Position numbers and translations under genes: made by a program. This document shows positions 9,772 to 21,616 of a stretch of DNA of 64,000 nt, one piece after another. Source of the DNA: Deinococcus humi. GTDB lineage: Bacteria; Deinococcota; Deinococci; Deinococcales; Deinococcaceae. How positions within the stretch are numbered: position 1 is the first letter of the stretch; the number at the start of each line of letters is the position of its first letter. The notes beneath the pieces are model-generated. The model did no database searches. It had not been told where the DNA came from and saw only the letters and a program-made list of their open reading frames with translations. The DNA lies in NCBI RefSeq assembly GCF_014201875.1, contig NZ_JACHFL010000005.1:1-64000 (forward strand). Direction: 5' to 3'.

Positions 9772-10292
9772 GTCAGCAGGCGCGCAACGGTCTGCTCGAC
9801 GCTGAGGTTGGAGGTGTCCAGCACCCGCCAGCCCGCCGCCAAGTAGTCGGCCGGCGGCATGGACGGATGCAGGGCCGCAATCATCGGCACCAGATTCTGC
9901 GTGTCGAATGCCTTGCCGGTGCGGGCCGCGTTGCGCGCCTGCGCGACCTCCAGCGAGGGGGACAGGAAGACCGGGCGAACGTCCAGTCCATCCCAATGAA
10001 CGCGCATCGCTTCCAGATCGGCGGGCCACAGCACATCGTCAATCACCACGGCGAAGTCCGCCTCGGCATACAGCCGGGCGTGGAAGGCGGCGGCGCGGCG
10101 GGCCAATTCGAACTGCTGGACCGCTTCCGGCGGGTGATCAAGGCTGGGGTGCACCAGACCGGACACCACCAGTTCCCGCAAGTCATCCACCGGCAGGTGC
10201 AGGCCGCGTGGAAAGTGCTGGAGCAGGGCGTGTGCCACGCTGGACTTGCCTGCACCCGGACTCCCGGACAGCACCCAGATGGGGCCGCTCAC
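9768..10292 (-). CDS. AAA-type small-molecule kinase / P-loop phosphotransferase
   Basis: This 174-residue P-loop protein has a Walker A motif, [13 protein letters not shown], near the N-terminus and a lid-like region ahead of [20 protein letters not shown]. It resembles chloramphenicol phosphotransferase-like and other uncharacterised nucleotide-binding kinases. The substrate cannot be read from the sequence. GTG 10292 is chosen because the protein then begins four residues before the first strand, and GAGG lies upstream. It follows the AI-2E-type permease gene by 22 nt, so the two may be cotranscribed. Confidence 0.7.
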   Translation of the reverse strand: MSGPIWVLSGSPGAGKSSVAHALLQHFPRGLHLPVDDLRELVVSGLVHPSLDHPPEAVQQFELARRAAAFHARLYAEADFAVVIDDVLWPADLEAMRVHWDGLDVRPVFLSPSLEVAQARNAARTGKAFDTQNLVPMIAALHPSMPPADYLAAGWRVLDTSNLSVEQTVARLLT

Positions 10293-10314
10293 GGGAGCAC
10301 CTCGGCACAAGGCA

Positions 10315-11511
10315 TCATTTTGGCCCCCCATTCTGCACGTCTTCCGGCACCGCGCCCCCCACACCCCGGTAAGCGGCGCTGGTCATCCAGTACCGTTCCA
10401 GCCAGCGCTTGAGCAGTGTGGCGGTGGGAATGGCGATGATAGCTCCCACCGGTCCCGCCAGCGCCAGCCCGACGAGCAGCGCGATCAGGATGGCCGCCGG
10501 ACTGAGGCTGACCACCCGGCCCATGATCAGCGGCCCCAGCACGTTGCCCTGCAACTGGTTGATGATGAAGAACAGCGCCGCCACCAGGGCAATGGTCAGC
10601 CCGCCCTGGGGAATGGCCTGCAACATGGCCGCCACGGCAGCCAGCACGATCCCGATGTACGGCACCAGACTCAACAGGCCGCTCAGGGCGCCCAGGGCCA
10701 GCGCGTTGGGGACCTTCAGCGCCAGCAGGCCCAGCGTGGACAGCAGCGCGCCGGTTAGCATCAGCAGCAACTGCCCGCGCAGGAAGCCGCCGAAGCTCTG
10801 GCTCACGTCCTCCGAGAGCCGCAGCACGGTGGGCTGCGACTGGCGCGGAAAGACGCGCAGCAGGCTGCGGCCCACCCGGCCGAAGTCCAGCATGAAATAC
10901 GCCGCCAGCGTCACGATAAAGCCCAGTTGCCCCAGCCAGCCCACCAGATTGGACAGCGTACTCAGAACGCTGGGGCTGGAATTCAAAAGCCGTTCCACCA
11001 GCGGCCCGGCGTTCTGAGTGATGTTGTCGGTCTGCTCGTCGATGTAGGTGCTGACGCTGGCCTTGAGACCCTGCACGCCCTGGATACTGTCCAGTCTGTC
11101 CAGCACGTTGAACAGCGTGATCTTGAGGTTGATGGCGATCACCGGAATTCCAGCGATCAAGCCTGTAATCTGCTGGCTGAGGGTCACGATCAGCAAGGTG
11201 GCCAGTCCCAGCGCCCCCAGGATCAGCAGCAGCACGCCCACCATGCGGCCGACGCGGCGGCGTTCCAGCCACTCCAGAATCGGGTTGACCAGAAAGGCCA
11301 GCCCGTAGGCGGTCAGCACGGTCAGCACCACGCTGGCCAGCAGTTGGCTGCCCCACATCAGCGCCCGGGCGGCCACCACGATCAGTGCGGCGTAGAGGAT
11401 CAGCCGCACCAGCGGAATAGCCCACAACCGCCAGATCAGATCACGCACGTCGCTCGCCGAGCGCCAGTCGCCCACGGGTCTGCGCGGCGTAGAGGGTGGC
11501 GGCCGGGTCAT
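10315..11511 (-). CDS. AI-2E family transporter (PerM/TqsA-like permease)
   Basis: This 398-residue membrane protein has seven to eight hydrophobic segments with the typical central amphipathic region. The conserved C-terminal half runs LVPYIGIVLAAV, FFIINQLQGNVLGPLIMGRVVSLSP and IPTATLLKRWLERYW. Family members have been tied to autoinducer-2 export or ion antiport, so the substrate is not fixed. ATG 11511 is preferred over ATG-like starts upstream because it begins a Pro-rich N-terminal tail just before the first helix. A GC hairpin at 11550-11571 lies upstream. Confidence 0.85.
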   Translation of the reverse strand: MTRPPPSTPRRPVGDWRSASDVRDLIWRLWAIPLVRLILYAALIVVAARALMWGSQLLASVVLTVLTAYGLAFLVNPILEWLERRRVGRMVGVLLLILGALGLATLLIVTLSQQITGLIAGIPVIAINLKITLFNVLDRLDSIQGVQGLKASVSTYIDEQTDNITQNAGPLVERLLNSSPSVLSTLSNLVGWLGQLGFIVTLAAYFMLDFGRVGRSLLRVFPRQSQPTVLRLSEDVSQSFGGFLRGQLLLMLTGALLSTLGLLALKVPNALALGALSGLLSLVPYIGIVLAAVAAMLQAIPQGGLTIALVAALFFIINQLQGNVLGPLIMGRVVSLSPAAILIALLVGLALAGPVGAIIAIPTATLLKRWLERYWMTSAAYRGVGGAVPEDVQNGGPK

Positions 11512-11549
11512 GCCCCTATCCTGCCACTTCAGGAAGGCCAAAAGCAGTG

Positions 11550-11571
11550 CCCCCGCCGTGGGGGGCGGGGG
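11550..11571. terminator. GC hairpin between the TRAP permease and AI-2E genes
   Basis: CCCCCGCC (11550-11557) pairs with GGCGGGGG (11564-11571). It follows the end of the TRAP permease gene on the minus strand and could stop that transcript. A TTTT run lies only 8-12 nt further on, so strength is uncertain. Confidence 0.4.
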
Positions 11572-11590
11572 ACATGAAGACTGTCGAAGA

Positions 11591-13774
<2,184 letters not shown>

Positions 13775-13858
13775 TGCTTGCTCATCTCCTTTTCAAAGGG
13801 AGGGGACCAGCCTCCCGATCTGTGTTTGGCTGGCCCCCTTCATTTCCGGTCCGTGATC

Positions 13859-14839
13859 TTACTTGACGCTCAAACCCTGTTCCTTGAAGAACTTGACCGC
13901 GCCAGGGTGCAGTGGAGCGGGCAGCCCCTTGACGGCCTTGGCGTAAGAGAAGTTGGTGCCCAGAGCCGGATGAATGGCCTTGAGTCCCTTCTCGTCCCCG
14001 AAGGCCGCTTTCATGGCCTTGTAGATGGTGTCCTCGCTCTCGTCGGTGGTGGTGACCAAGGTGGCCTGCACCGCCACGCCGGGCACGGTGACGTCAATGC
14101 CCTTGTAGCTCTTGGCCGGAATGTTGTACCGGACATAGAAGGGGTACTTCTTGAGCAGGCTGGCCGCCTGGTTGCCCGCCACGGGCACCAGTTTCACGTC
14201 TACCGTTTGGGCAATCTGGGCAATGGCGCTGGCCCCCACACCCACGGTGTAGAACAGCGCGTCGGCGCGCTTGTCCTGCATCAGGCTGATGCCCTGCGAG
14301 GGCGAGACGCGCAGCGCCTGCCCCAGGTCGTCGAACTTCAGGCCGTAGGCTTCCATCACCTGCGCCGCCGTCTGTTCGGTGCCCGATCCCAGGTCGCCGA
14401 TCACGACTTTCTTGCCCTTGAGGTCAGCAACAGAGTTGATGCCAGCGTCCTTACGGGCCAGAACGTGCAGCACTTCGGGGTACAGCACGGCCATGGTGCG
14501 GATCTTCTTGTCGGCCTTGCCCTTGAAGGCGTCCAGGCCCGTGCCGGTGTAGGCGTAATACACCACGTCGTTCTGGGCCACGGCGGCGTTCAACTCGCCG
14601 CTGGCCATGGCGTTCATGTTGAACACGCTGCCGCCGGTGGAGCGGGCGTTGGCGCGGATGCCGCTGCCCGAATCATTGATCATTTTCGCCATGCCGGTGG
14701 CCACCGGGAAGTAAACGCCCGTGGTGCTGCCAGAGCCGATGGTCAGGAAGGTGGTGCCCTGGGCCAGGGCTGCGCCGGCCAGCAGGGTGGCGGTGCCGAG
14801 AACGGCGGCGGTCATGAACTGCTTGTTACGATTTTTCAT
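13859..14839 (-). CDS. TAXI family TRAP solute-binding protein
   Basis: This 326-residue periplasmic or cell-surface binding protein starts with a signal peptide (KQFMTAAVLGTATLLAGAALAQ). It shows TAXI hallmarks: FLTIGSGSTTGVYFPVA, ANARSTGGSVFNMNAM, LKGKKVVIGDLGSGTE and SPSQGISLMQDKRADALFYT. It captures the substrate for the fused permease encoded downstream; TAXI ligands include glutamate and other dicarboxylates, but the ligand here is unknown. GGAGG 7 nt before ATG supports the start. Confidence 0.93.
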   Translation of the reverse strand: MKNRNKQFMTAAVLGTATLLAGAALAQGTTFLTIGSGSTTGVYFPVATGMAKMINDSGSGIRANARSTGGSVFNMNAMASGELNAAVAQNDVVYYAYTGTGLDAFKGKADKKIRTMAVLYPEVLHVLARKDAGINSVADLKGKKVVIGDLGSGTEQTAAQVMEAYGLKFDDLGQALRVSPSQGISLMQDKRADALFYTVGVGASAIAQIAQTVDVKLVPVAGNQAASLLKKYPFYVRYNIPAKSYKGIDVTVPGVAVQATLVTTTDESEDTIYKAMKAAFGDEKGLKAIHPALGTNFSYAKAVKGLPAPLHPGAVKFFKEQGLSVK

Positions 14840-15039
14840 GTGATTCCTCCGTGGGAGCAGTCCTGCATGACAGCAGGCCGCAGAAAAGTTGAAAGTTGTG
14901 AAATCCTATCACATGCCTTGAATTGGACACGCTTCCATGAAGGCAGGTCAGGTTGTTCTGGCGGCGGCACAACCGTGGCTGACACCCTCTGGAGGGTCAT
15001 TGCTGGTCTGGGCGCGTTCCCTCGGATAGAGTTGTTCGC
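14840..15039. other. Divergent intergenic region between the TAXI-TRAP and ABC ATPase genes
   Basis: The 200-nt region holds an AT-richer patch (near 14880-14930) that could carry the TRAP operon promoter on the minus strand. On the plus strand TAGAGT at 15027-15032 precedes the ATPase start. No gene or clear hairpin was seen. Confidence 0.4.
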
Positions 15040-15804
15040 ATGACCTCTCTCGCCAAAGCCAGCCCATCAGGTGCGCCGATCATCCAGGCCGAGAACGTCC
15101 AGAAGCACTTCGGCAGCTTTCAGGCCCTGAAGGGTGTCAATCTGAGCGTACGCGCGGGCGAGGTGGTGGTGATCATTGGCCCATCGGGCAGCGGCAAGAG
15201 CACCTTTATCCGCACCATCAATGCGCTGGACCCACACGACGGGGGACAGATCACGGTGGACGGCATTCCGCTAAACGGCAAGGGCAACCTGGACGCCATT
15301 CGCCGTGAGGTAGGCATGGTCTTCCAGTCGTTTAACCTGTTTCCGCACCTGACGGTGCTGGAGAACATCACGCTGGCCCCCACCCGCGTCCGCAAGACCA
15401 GCAAGGCCGAGGCCGAGCGGCGCGGGCTGGAGCTGCTGCGCCGGGTAGACATCGAGGAGCAGGCCCACAAGTACCCCGCGCAGCTTTCGGGCGGCCAGCA
15501 GCAGCGCGTCGCCATTGCCCGCGCCCTGGCGATGGACCCCAAGGTCATGCTGTTCGACGAGCCGACGAGCGCCCTCGATCCGGAGATGATCAAGGAGGTG
15601 CTGGACGTGATGAAGGATCTGGCACGCGGCGGCATGACCATGCTGGTGGTCACGCACGAAATGGGCTTTGCCCGCGAGGTGGCGGACCGGCTGCTGTTCT
15701 TTGATCAGGGCAACGTGGTGGAGGACACCACCCCCGAGGAGTTCTACAACAACCCCCAGCATGAGCGGGCCAAGCAGTTTTTAGGCAAGATTCTGGGACA
15801 TTAG
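15040..15804 (+). CDS. glnQ: Amino-acid ABC transporter ATP-binding protein (GlnQ-like)
   Basis: This 254-residue ABC ATPase belongs to the polar amino acid family. Walker A is GPSGSGKST, the signature is [14 protein letters not shown], Walker B is [13 protein letters not shown], and the switch His is in VVTHEMGFA. It would energise import through a permease pair, but no permease or binding-protein gene adjoins it here, so its partners must lie elsewhere or beyond loss. TAGAGT 7 nt before the ATG gives a leaderless start. The substrate cannot be told from this subunit. Confidence 0.9.
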   Translation: MTSLAKASPSGAPIIQAENVQKHFGSFQALKGVNLSVRAGEVVVIIGPSGSGKSTFIRTINALDPHDGGQITVDGIPLNGKGNLDAIRREVGMVFQSFNLFPHLTVLENITLAPTRVRKTSKAEAERRGLELLRRVDIEEQAHKYPAQLSGGQQQRVAIARALAMDPKVMLFDEPTSALDPEMIKEVLDVMKDLARGGMTMLVVTHEMGFAREVADRLLFFDQGNVVEDTTPEEFYNNPQHERAKQFLGKILGH

Positions 15805-15860
15805 AGGCCAGGGCCGCACCTCTCTGAATTCCGCAGGGGAATTCGGGTTCCGTCTCACGG

Positions 15861-18791
15861 TCACGCCATCCCACCGCCTCCCATTTCCAGCAACCACAGG
15901 GCGTCGCCCGGGCGCAAGTGGGCCAGAGCGTCGGCACGGACGCCGTACATACTGCGCAGCAGGGTCCAGCCCTGCCCGTGCTCCTCCAGCACCCGACCCA
16001 GCGCCCGCCACACCCCCGCGCGAAAGGGGGCCAGAGCCGGGTCCGCCAGGGACACGCGTAGCCAGTCCAGCGTTTGCGCGCCGTCGCCCAGGGTCACGGC
16101 CCCCTCCAGGGTCAGCAACTGCGCCTGCAGGCCGGGATCGGGGGCGTCACCCAGCCCCGGCTGAACGCGGCGCATTAGGGCGTGGGCGCGGTTCAGTTCG
16201 GCCAGGGCGTCGGCAGGGCTCCCGGCGCGGACCTGCACCTCGGCACGCATGGCGCGGGCCTGGGCCTGCTCGTAGGGATGTGCGGCCAGGGCCAGGGCAC
16301 GGTCCACCAAATCCAGGGCCGCCGCCGGATCGGGGTCCGCCAGCGCCCGACTCAGGTACATGTCGAACAGCAGGATGCCGTCGCGGTCACTGCCCTTTCC
16401 CGGACTGCCCGGGCGCTGCTGGGCGATCAGGTCGTCCAGCAGCGCCCGGGCCCGCTGCAGGTCGGGATGGTCCACCGCCGGGCTGAGAAGGGGTTGCAGG
16501 TATGCGCCGCCCAGCCCACGCGTCAGGTAGGCCAGCGCCACCCGGTAGCGGGTACGGCGCTGACGGTACCGCACCTCGGCAGGGCGGGCGCTGCGGCCCG
16601 CCAGCAGGGCCAACGCCTGAATCGAGGCCATCAGCGCGTCGTCCGGACGGCCCAGCGCCAGCAGCACCGGAATGCCCTCCGAGAGCAACCGGGCCCGGGG
16701 CACGTGATCGGCGTGTCGGCGCGGATCCGGGGGCAACAGGGCCAGCGCGCGGTCCAGAGTGACTTGCGCTTCCTGCACCTTCCCCAGGCGGCGCAGGGCG
16801 GTGGCGCTGCGGGTCAGCACGCGGGCACATTCCTCCGCCCCCGCTCCCGCCGCTTCCAGGCGGGCCGCCGCGTCGCGCAGCGCCTCCAGTGCGGTGGCGG
16901 GCTGGCCCAGGCGCAGCCGCAGGTCCCCCTCCTGATAGCGGGCGCGGGCCGAGAGCAGCGGGCTGGAAACTGGCACCGAGGCCAGGGCGCACAGTGCCTC
17001 GTCCCAGCGCCCCGCATCCTTGGCGATCAGGCCGCGCCACAACCCCGCGCGGGGACCACCCACCGCCACGCGTGGGTCAGAGACCGCGTAGGTGGCTGCC
17101 TCCAGGTCACCGCCCCAGCGGGCCAGGGCCGCCCGCACCAGCAGCGCATCGGCGCAGGCGGCCACCGTCCAGGGGTCACGGGCAGGTGAGGGGGCCGAGA
17201 GCGCGGCGCAGACTTCCGGATGGGCCAGTTGTTCCGCCGCCGCTGTCATGTTGCCGGCTTCCAGACTGCTCTCGGCCAGCTTGACGCGCGCCCAGGCCCG
17301 CACCGGGGGCTGCGCGGCCTCCAGCAGGGTGAACAGCGCGTCACGCAGCCTCGCGTCGTGGTAGTCGCCCCGGCCTGCAAAGTGCCGCACCACTGCTCCG
17401 GCCAGTTCGTCACGGATCTCCCCCACCGCGCCGTGGCGGATGGCCGGCCACAAGGGTGGCAGCCAGCGGGCGTCGTCCGGCTGCGCGCGGACCTGGGCGG
17501 CCAAGGCAGGCCAGTCTTCCAGAGCGGCCAGCGCGGCCAGCCGGACGGGGCGTCCCTCCCCGGAGAGCAGTCCGGCCAGTCTGCCTACCGCTCCGGCGCG
17601 GTCTGCCGGCTCCACCCCGGTCCAGGCGGCGCGCAGGGCGGGCGTGGGGGTCCAGCCCAGCGCATCCGAACCGGCCAGCAGCGCGCGGGCATGGGGTGGC
17701 AATTGTCGGAGTTCTCTGCGCAGCGCGGCCCGCAGCAGTTCGGGTGGCCAGGAAGCCGAGGACAGATGCGGTGTGCAGGCCGCCAGCGCCGCCGTCGCCC
17801 CGGCCAGCCCCCGGATGTCCGGGTCCGCCAGCAAAGCGGGCGTGTCCGCCCCGGCCTCTCCCCCACGCAGGCGGACCAGCAGGCTCAGGCGGTCCAGGTG
17901 ACGTCCGGTCTCGGCCACCAGCAACTCGGCTTCGGCGCGCGGCACGCCCAAGCGGGCCATCAGGTAGCCGCGCGCCTCGGCCGGGGTGGGCGGGTGCAGC
18001 GCGATGGTCTCGGGAGGTGGCACGCCGGGAGATGGAGAGCGGAGGTCAGCGGGGGCAGCGTCCTCCAGCGCCAGCAGCACCGCCAGCCCAGGGGGCGCCG
18101 CGTTCAGCAGGTGTTCGACGGCCCAGCGCGCCGGGGAAATGGCCGAACCCTCCGTGCTGCGGGGCGAACTGGCCGCGAAATTCAGGTCATCGGTCACCCG
18201 CACCAGCAACGTGCCGGACGCCGGAAGTTGACGGCGCGCGGCCTCCGACTGCGCCGCCGCCAGTTGCGCGTAAGCCGTACCGGGAGCGGCCCCCAGTCCC
18301 AGCAATCCGGACACGTCGCCGGACAGGAACAGCCGCTTCACGGGAAGCCCCGCCTCGCGCAGGGCGAAGTCCAGGCTGTCCAGCAGCACGGTCTTGCCAG
18401 CCCCGGCCCGGCCCGTCACGATCAACCGGGGACAACGGCCCGCCCGCACCCCGGCCAGGAATTGCCGGTAGGCCCGTTTCTTGCTGCGGCCCAGCAATTC
18501 CAGTTCGGCGGGCAGCGGCGTCGGCGCCGGAGCCGGAGCGGTGGGAGTTGCGGGCAGCGGGCGGCCCACCTCAGCGGCCAGTTCGGTCAGAATGGCGCGC
18601 AGGGTTTCCCGGTCCGCCGACGTGCCGATATCGCGGTAGATGATGTTCCGGACCGCCGCGGCCCCGGTCCCACGCGCCCGCATCTCGCCCTCCAGCCAGC
18701 GCAGGCTGCCGCGCCGCACCCCGGCAGCCCCACCGCTAGCATCCGGGGGCAGGTGGGCGCGCAGGTCGGCCAGCACCGCCTTGTAGTTCAC
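15861..18791 (-). CDS. Large AAA/P-loop protein with C-terminal TPR-like repeats
   Basis: This 976-residue protein has no recognised name. The first 80 residues or so form a helical domain, followed by a Pro/Ala-rich linker. A P-loop NTPase core holds RLIVTGRAGAGKTVLLDSL near residue 140. The rest is Ala/Leu-rich helical repeats with TPR-like spacing (for example around QPATALEALRDAAARLEA). The layout resembles STAND/MalT-type signalling ATPases, but no DNA-binding domain is visible at either end. A signalling or scaffold role is inference. The next gene (18965) encodes another TPR protein on the opposite strand. Confidence 0.7.
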   Translation of the reverse strand: MNYKAVLADLRAHLPPDASGGAAGVRRGSLRWLEGEMRARGTGAAAVRNIIYRDIGTSADRETLRAILTELAAEVGRPLPATPTAPAPAPTPLPAELELLGRSKKRAYRQFLAGVRAGRCPRLIVTGRAGAGKTVLLDSLDFALREAGLPVKRLFLSGDVSGLLGLGAAPGTAYAQLAAAQSEAARRQLPASGTLLVRVTDDLNFAASSPRSTEGSAISPARWAVEHLLNAAPPGLAVLLALEDAAPADLRSPSPGVPPPETIALHPPTPAEARGYLMARLGVPRAEAELLVAETGRHLDRLSLLVRLRGGEAGADTPALLADPDIRGLAGATAALAACTPHLSSASWPPELLRAALRRELRQLPPHARALLAGSDALGWTPTPALRAAWTGVEPADRAGAVGRLAGLLSGEGRPVRLAALAALEDWPALAAQVRAQPDDARWLPPLWPAIRHGAVGEIRDELAGAVVRHFAGRGDYHDARLRDALFTLLEAAQPPVRAWARVKLAESSLEAGNMTAAAEQLAHPEVCAALSAPSPARDPWTVAACADALLVRAALARWGGDLEAATYAVSDPRVAVGGPRAGLWRGLIAKDAGRWDEALCALASVPVSSPLLSARARYQEGDLRLRLGQPATALEALRDAAARLEAAGAGAEECARVLTRSATALRRLGKVQEAQVTLDRALALLPPDPRRHADHVPRARLLSEGIPVLLALGRPDDALMASIQALALLAGRSARPAEVRYRQRRTRYRVALAYLTRGLGGAYLQPLLSPAVDHPDLQRARALLDDLIAQQRPGSPGKGSDRDGILLFDMYLSRALADPDPAAALDLVDRALALAAHPYEQAQARAMRAEVQVRAGSPADALAELNRAHALMRRVQPGLGDAPDPGLQAQLLTLEGAVTLGDGAQTLDWLRVSLADPALAPFRAGVWRALGRVLEEHGQGWTLLRSMYGVRADALAHLRPGDALWLLEMGGGGMA

Positions 18792-18896
18792 GATGCCTCC
18801 CAGCGTAGCACCCCTGGACGCAATCTGGACCCGGTTCAGAAAAGAGCCGGGCTGACGTACCTGACGGGGGCATCAGCATCGTGACGCGCGGCTGTG

Positions 18897-18902
18897 TATA
18901 CT
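18897..18902 (+). promoter_or_regulatory. Extended -10 box TATACT before the TPR protein gene
   Basis: TATACT preceded by TG (TGTGTATACT) is an extended -10 element. It lies 62 nt before the ATG at 18965 and would give a leader of about 55 nt with a GGAG ribosome binding site. Confidence 0.5.
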
Positions 18903-18964
18903 CGGCGCAGCCCTTAAACCAATCCCCCTTTCAGCCATTTCTATGGCCCCTCTGGAGAATCCCT

Positions 18965-19669
18965 ATGCGCACCCCCATGCTGATCGCCGCCCTGACCGCC
19001 GCCCTTGTGGCCCCCTCCGCCTACGCCCAGAGCCAGGCCGCGGCCCAGGACCTCTACGATTCGGGCAAGTGGCAGGAAGCGGCCCTGGCCGCCGCTGCCC
19101 TGAACACCAGCGCGGGCCTGGCCCTGGCCGCCGAGGCCACCACAGCCGGGGCAGGTCTGGTCGCTGACGCCCAGAAAAAGGCCCTGTTCCAGAAAGCCCA
19201 GGACTACGCCAAGAGCGCGATTGCCAAAGACAGGAACAACGCCGACGCCTACTTTGAACTGGCCCGCGCACAGGGGCGCCTGGCGCAGTTCTCGGGCATC
19301 CTGCAGAGCCTGGGCTTGGCCGGGGACATGAAGAAGAACCTGGATCAGGCCATCAAGCTGAACCCCAGACTGGCCGGGGCTTACGTGGCGCTGGGCCTGT
19401 GGCACGCCAACCTGGACGAGAAGGGCTTCATCGCCCGCCGCGCTACCGGGGCAGACAAGAACCAGATCGCCCCCAACTTCGAGAAAGCCTTCGCACTGGA
19501 ACCCAACGTGGCCGTCCACCACATCGAGTACGCCAATGCCCTGATCCTCCAGAAGCGTAAGGCCGAGGCCGCTGCCGAACTGCAAAAAGCCATCGGCATG
19601 CCCGCCGACACCTTCTGGCAAAAGCGTGACCTGGAAGCGGCGAAGAAGACCCTGGCCAGCCTGAGGTAA
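18965..19669 (+). CDS. Exported TPR-repeat protein
   Basis: This 234-residue protein has a signal peptide (RTPMLIAALTAALVAPSAYAQ) and then helical TPR-like repeats, for example NADAYFELARAQGRLAQFSG and NPRLAGAYVALGLWHANLDE. It is likely periplasmic or surface exposed and mediates protein contacts; no catalytic motif is seen. GGAG 8 nt before ATG 18965 sets the start; a longer frame begins upstream in the promoter. A long GC hairpin follows the gene. Confidence 0.78.
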   Translation: MRTPMLIAALTAALVAPSAYAQSQAAAQDLYDSGKWQEAALAAAALNTSAGLALAAEATTAGAGLVADAQKKALFQKAQDYAKSAIAKDRNNADAYFELARAQGRLAQFSGILQSLGLAGDMKKNLDQAIKLNPRLAGAYVALGLWHANLDEKGFIARRATGADKNQIAPNFEKAFALEPNVAVHHIEYANALILQKRKAEAAAELQKAIGMPADTFWQKRDLEAAKKTLASLR

Positions 19670-19683
19670 GCGGATCTGAGACG

Positions 19684-19717
19684 CAGCACACCGGGGCTGA
19701 CCTCCTCCGGTGTGCTG
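19684..19717 (+). terminator. Hairpin after the TPR protein gene
   Basis: CAGCACACCGG (19684-19694) pairs with CCGGTGTGCTG (19707-19717) across a 12-nt loop. It lies 14 nt after the stop codon. No T tract follows, so it may act as an mRNA 3'-end stabiliser or a weak terminator. Confidence 0.5.
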
Positions 19718-19804
19718 TGCCCTATCCACTAAAAGGCAAGAGTAGACCGTCGCTTCCAACGCCCGTGCCCGCCTTTCACGAGGCGGCGCGCTAAATTGGC
19801 TTTC

Positions 19805-20704
19805 ATGATCGCCTACAGTGAGGTCAGCGCCTTTACACGCACGCCAGGCCAGGGCAACCGCGCAGGCGTGGTGCTGGACGCCGCCGGGCTGAGCGAGGCC
19901 GAGATGCGCGAGCTGGCCGCCTTTCTGGGGGCCCCCGAGACCGTGTTCGTCATCCGCCTGGGCCGCTCTGCCGTGCGGGTGCGCTACTTCACCCCCACGC
20001 AGGAGGTGGAGTTCTGCGGCCACGCCACGCTGGCCCTGGGGCTGATGCTGGCGCAATCGGGCCACTGGCGTGGCGAGGCGCTGGAACTTGAAACGCTGGC
20101 AGGCCGCGTGCCTCTGCGCCTGATCAGCGAGGCGGGCGTGCCGCAGCAGGTCTGGATGCAGCAGCAGCGTCACGAGGTCCGGCCCCTGCCCACCACCCTG
20201 CGTGCCGAACTGGCCGAGGCACTGGGCATCGACGCCCGCATGATCCACCGCGGCCTGCCGATGGCTGCCGCCAGCACGGGGCTGTGGAGCGCTTTCGTGC
20301 CGCTGCTGGACCCGATGATCCTGGACGGCCTGCAACCTGATCTGGAGCAGATCGCCATGCTCAGTGAAGCCCTGGAGGTGGGCAGCGTGTACGCCTACGC
20401 CCCCATGGGGGTCAACCGTCTTGCGGCGCGCGATTTTGCCCCCGCCCTGGGGATTCCCGAAGACCCCGTGACCGGCAGCGCAGGCGGCGCGTTGATGGCC
20501 CTGCTGGCGCAGGGGGGCCGCCTGCCGGTACGCGCCGGACGGGCCTGCGGCGTGATCTACCAGGGCCACGCGCTGGGCACTCCCGGCGAGGTGGAAGTGG
20601 AGGTGGAAATGCGCGGCGACGCGGTGGTGGCCGTGCACGTCGGCGGCTGCGCGGTGCTGGAACGCGAGGGGTTGTGGAAACGCGGGGCAACGCGAGAGGG
20701 CTGA
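19805..20704 (+). CDS. PhzF family isomerase
   Basis: This 299-residue protein has the diaminopimelate-epimerase-like fold of PhzF proteins. The catalytic Glu lies in [10 protein letters not shown], and [20 protein letters not shown] and [15 protein letters not shown] are family blocks. Members isomerise small metabolites; the substrate is not known outside phenazine producers. ATG 19805 is preferred over the upstream TTG because TAAATT (19792-19797) ends 7 nt before it, the leaderless pattern. Confidence 0.88.
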   Translation: MIAYSEVSAFTRTPGQGNRAGVVLDAAGLSEAEMRELAAFLGAPETVFVIRLGRSAVRVRYFTPTQEVEFCGHATLALGLMLAQSGHWRGEALELETLAGRVPLRLISEAGVPQQVWMQQQRHEVRPLPTTLRAELAEALGIDARMIHRGLPMAAASTGLWSAFVPLLDPMILDGLQPDLEQIAMLSEALEVGSVYAYAPMGVNRLAARDFAPALGIPEDPVTGSAGGALMALLAQGGRLPVRAGRACGVIYQGHALGTPGEVEVEVEMRGDAVVAVHVGGCAVLEREGLWKRGATREG

Positions 20705-20802
20705 GCCGTCAGCTCAGAGCGCACGTCCTGTCCCAGGTCATCTCCGCCCGCCATCTATCCTCCCCCACCCTGCCCTGACGCCCAGCCCATAGACTGCCGC
20801 CC

Positions 20803-21597
20803 ATGCTGGGACTGATTTGCGTGGATGTGGACGGAACCTTGATCGGCACAGACAACACCGTGCGGGACGATGTGTGGGCGGCGCTGGCGGACGCACGGGC
20901 GCGCGGCATTCGCATCGCGCTGTGCAGTGGGCGGCCAGCCATCGGCAACGCGCTGGGCTACGCGCGGCGGCTGGACGCCGACGGCTGGCACGTTTTTCAG
21001 AATGGGGCCAGCGTGGTAAGGGTGGACTCGGGGGAAAGCCTCTCCGAGGCCTTGCCCGAGGACGCGCTGCCCATGCTGATTGGCCGCGCCCACGCCGAGG
21101 ACCGCCTGCTGGAGGTCTACACCGACACCGAATTCGGCGTGACCAGACCCGGCACGCTGGCCGAGCGCCACTCTGCGCTGCTGGGCGTACCGTATGACCC
21201 CCGCACCCCGGAGTCACTGGTGGGCACGCGGGTACGGGCGCAGTGGGTCGTGCCACGCGAGCAGGAGTCGGCGGTGACGGCGGAGCCGCATGCGGGGCTG
21301 GACCTGCACCCGGCGGGCAGCCCAGCCATGCCGGACACCATGTTCATCAGCATTACCCGCGCGGGCATCAGCAAGGGCAGTGCGGTGCGGCGCATCGCGG
21401 CGGAATACGGGCTCGACATGGACCGCGTAATGATGGTGGGCGACGGAGAGAACGATGTGAGCGCCATGCGGGTGGTGGGCCATCCGGTGGCAATGGGCAA
21501 CGCGGACCCTCCTGCCCGCGCCGCGGCCCGCTACACGGTGGGCCACGTCGATGATGGCGGTTTGATGGAGGCCGTGGGGTTGGCGCTGACCTTGTAA
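20803..21597 (+). CDS. HAD-superfamily Cof-type hydrolase
   Basis: This 264-residue phosphatase has HAD motif I in [13 protein letters not shown], motif II at [15 protein letters not shown], a Lys in [15 protein letters not shown] and motif IV in [13 protein letters not shown]. The cap is of the C2 (Cof) type. It dephosphorylates sugar or cofactor phosphates; the substrate is unknown. TAGACT (20790-20795) lies 7 nt before the ATG, a leaderless start. The next small gene starts 19 nt after its stop with its own box. Confidence 0.9.
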   Translation: MLGLICVDVDGTLIGTDNTVRDDVWAALADARARGIRIALCSGRPAIGNALGYARRLDADGWHVFQNGASVVRVDSGESLSEALPEDALPMLIGRAHAEDRLLEVYTDTEFGVTRPGTLAERHSALLGVPYDPRTPESLVGTRVRAQWVVPREQESAVTAEPHAGLDLHPAGSPAMPDTMFISITRAGISKGSAVRRIAAEYGLDMDRVMMVGDGENDVSAMRVVGHPVAMGNADPPARAAARYTVGHVDDGGLMEAVGLALTL

Positions 21598-21616
21598 TCG
21601 CCTAGATTGCGGGGAC

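Noticed and set aside
17220..18884. 554-codon frame opposite the large AAA/TPR gene
   Set aside because: It is low-complexity and Arg/Gly/Gln-rich, and the opposite strand has a P-loop and a coherent 976-residue protein.
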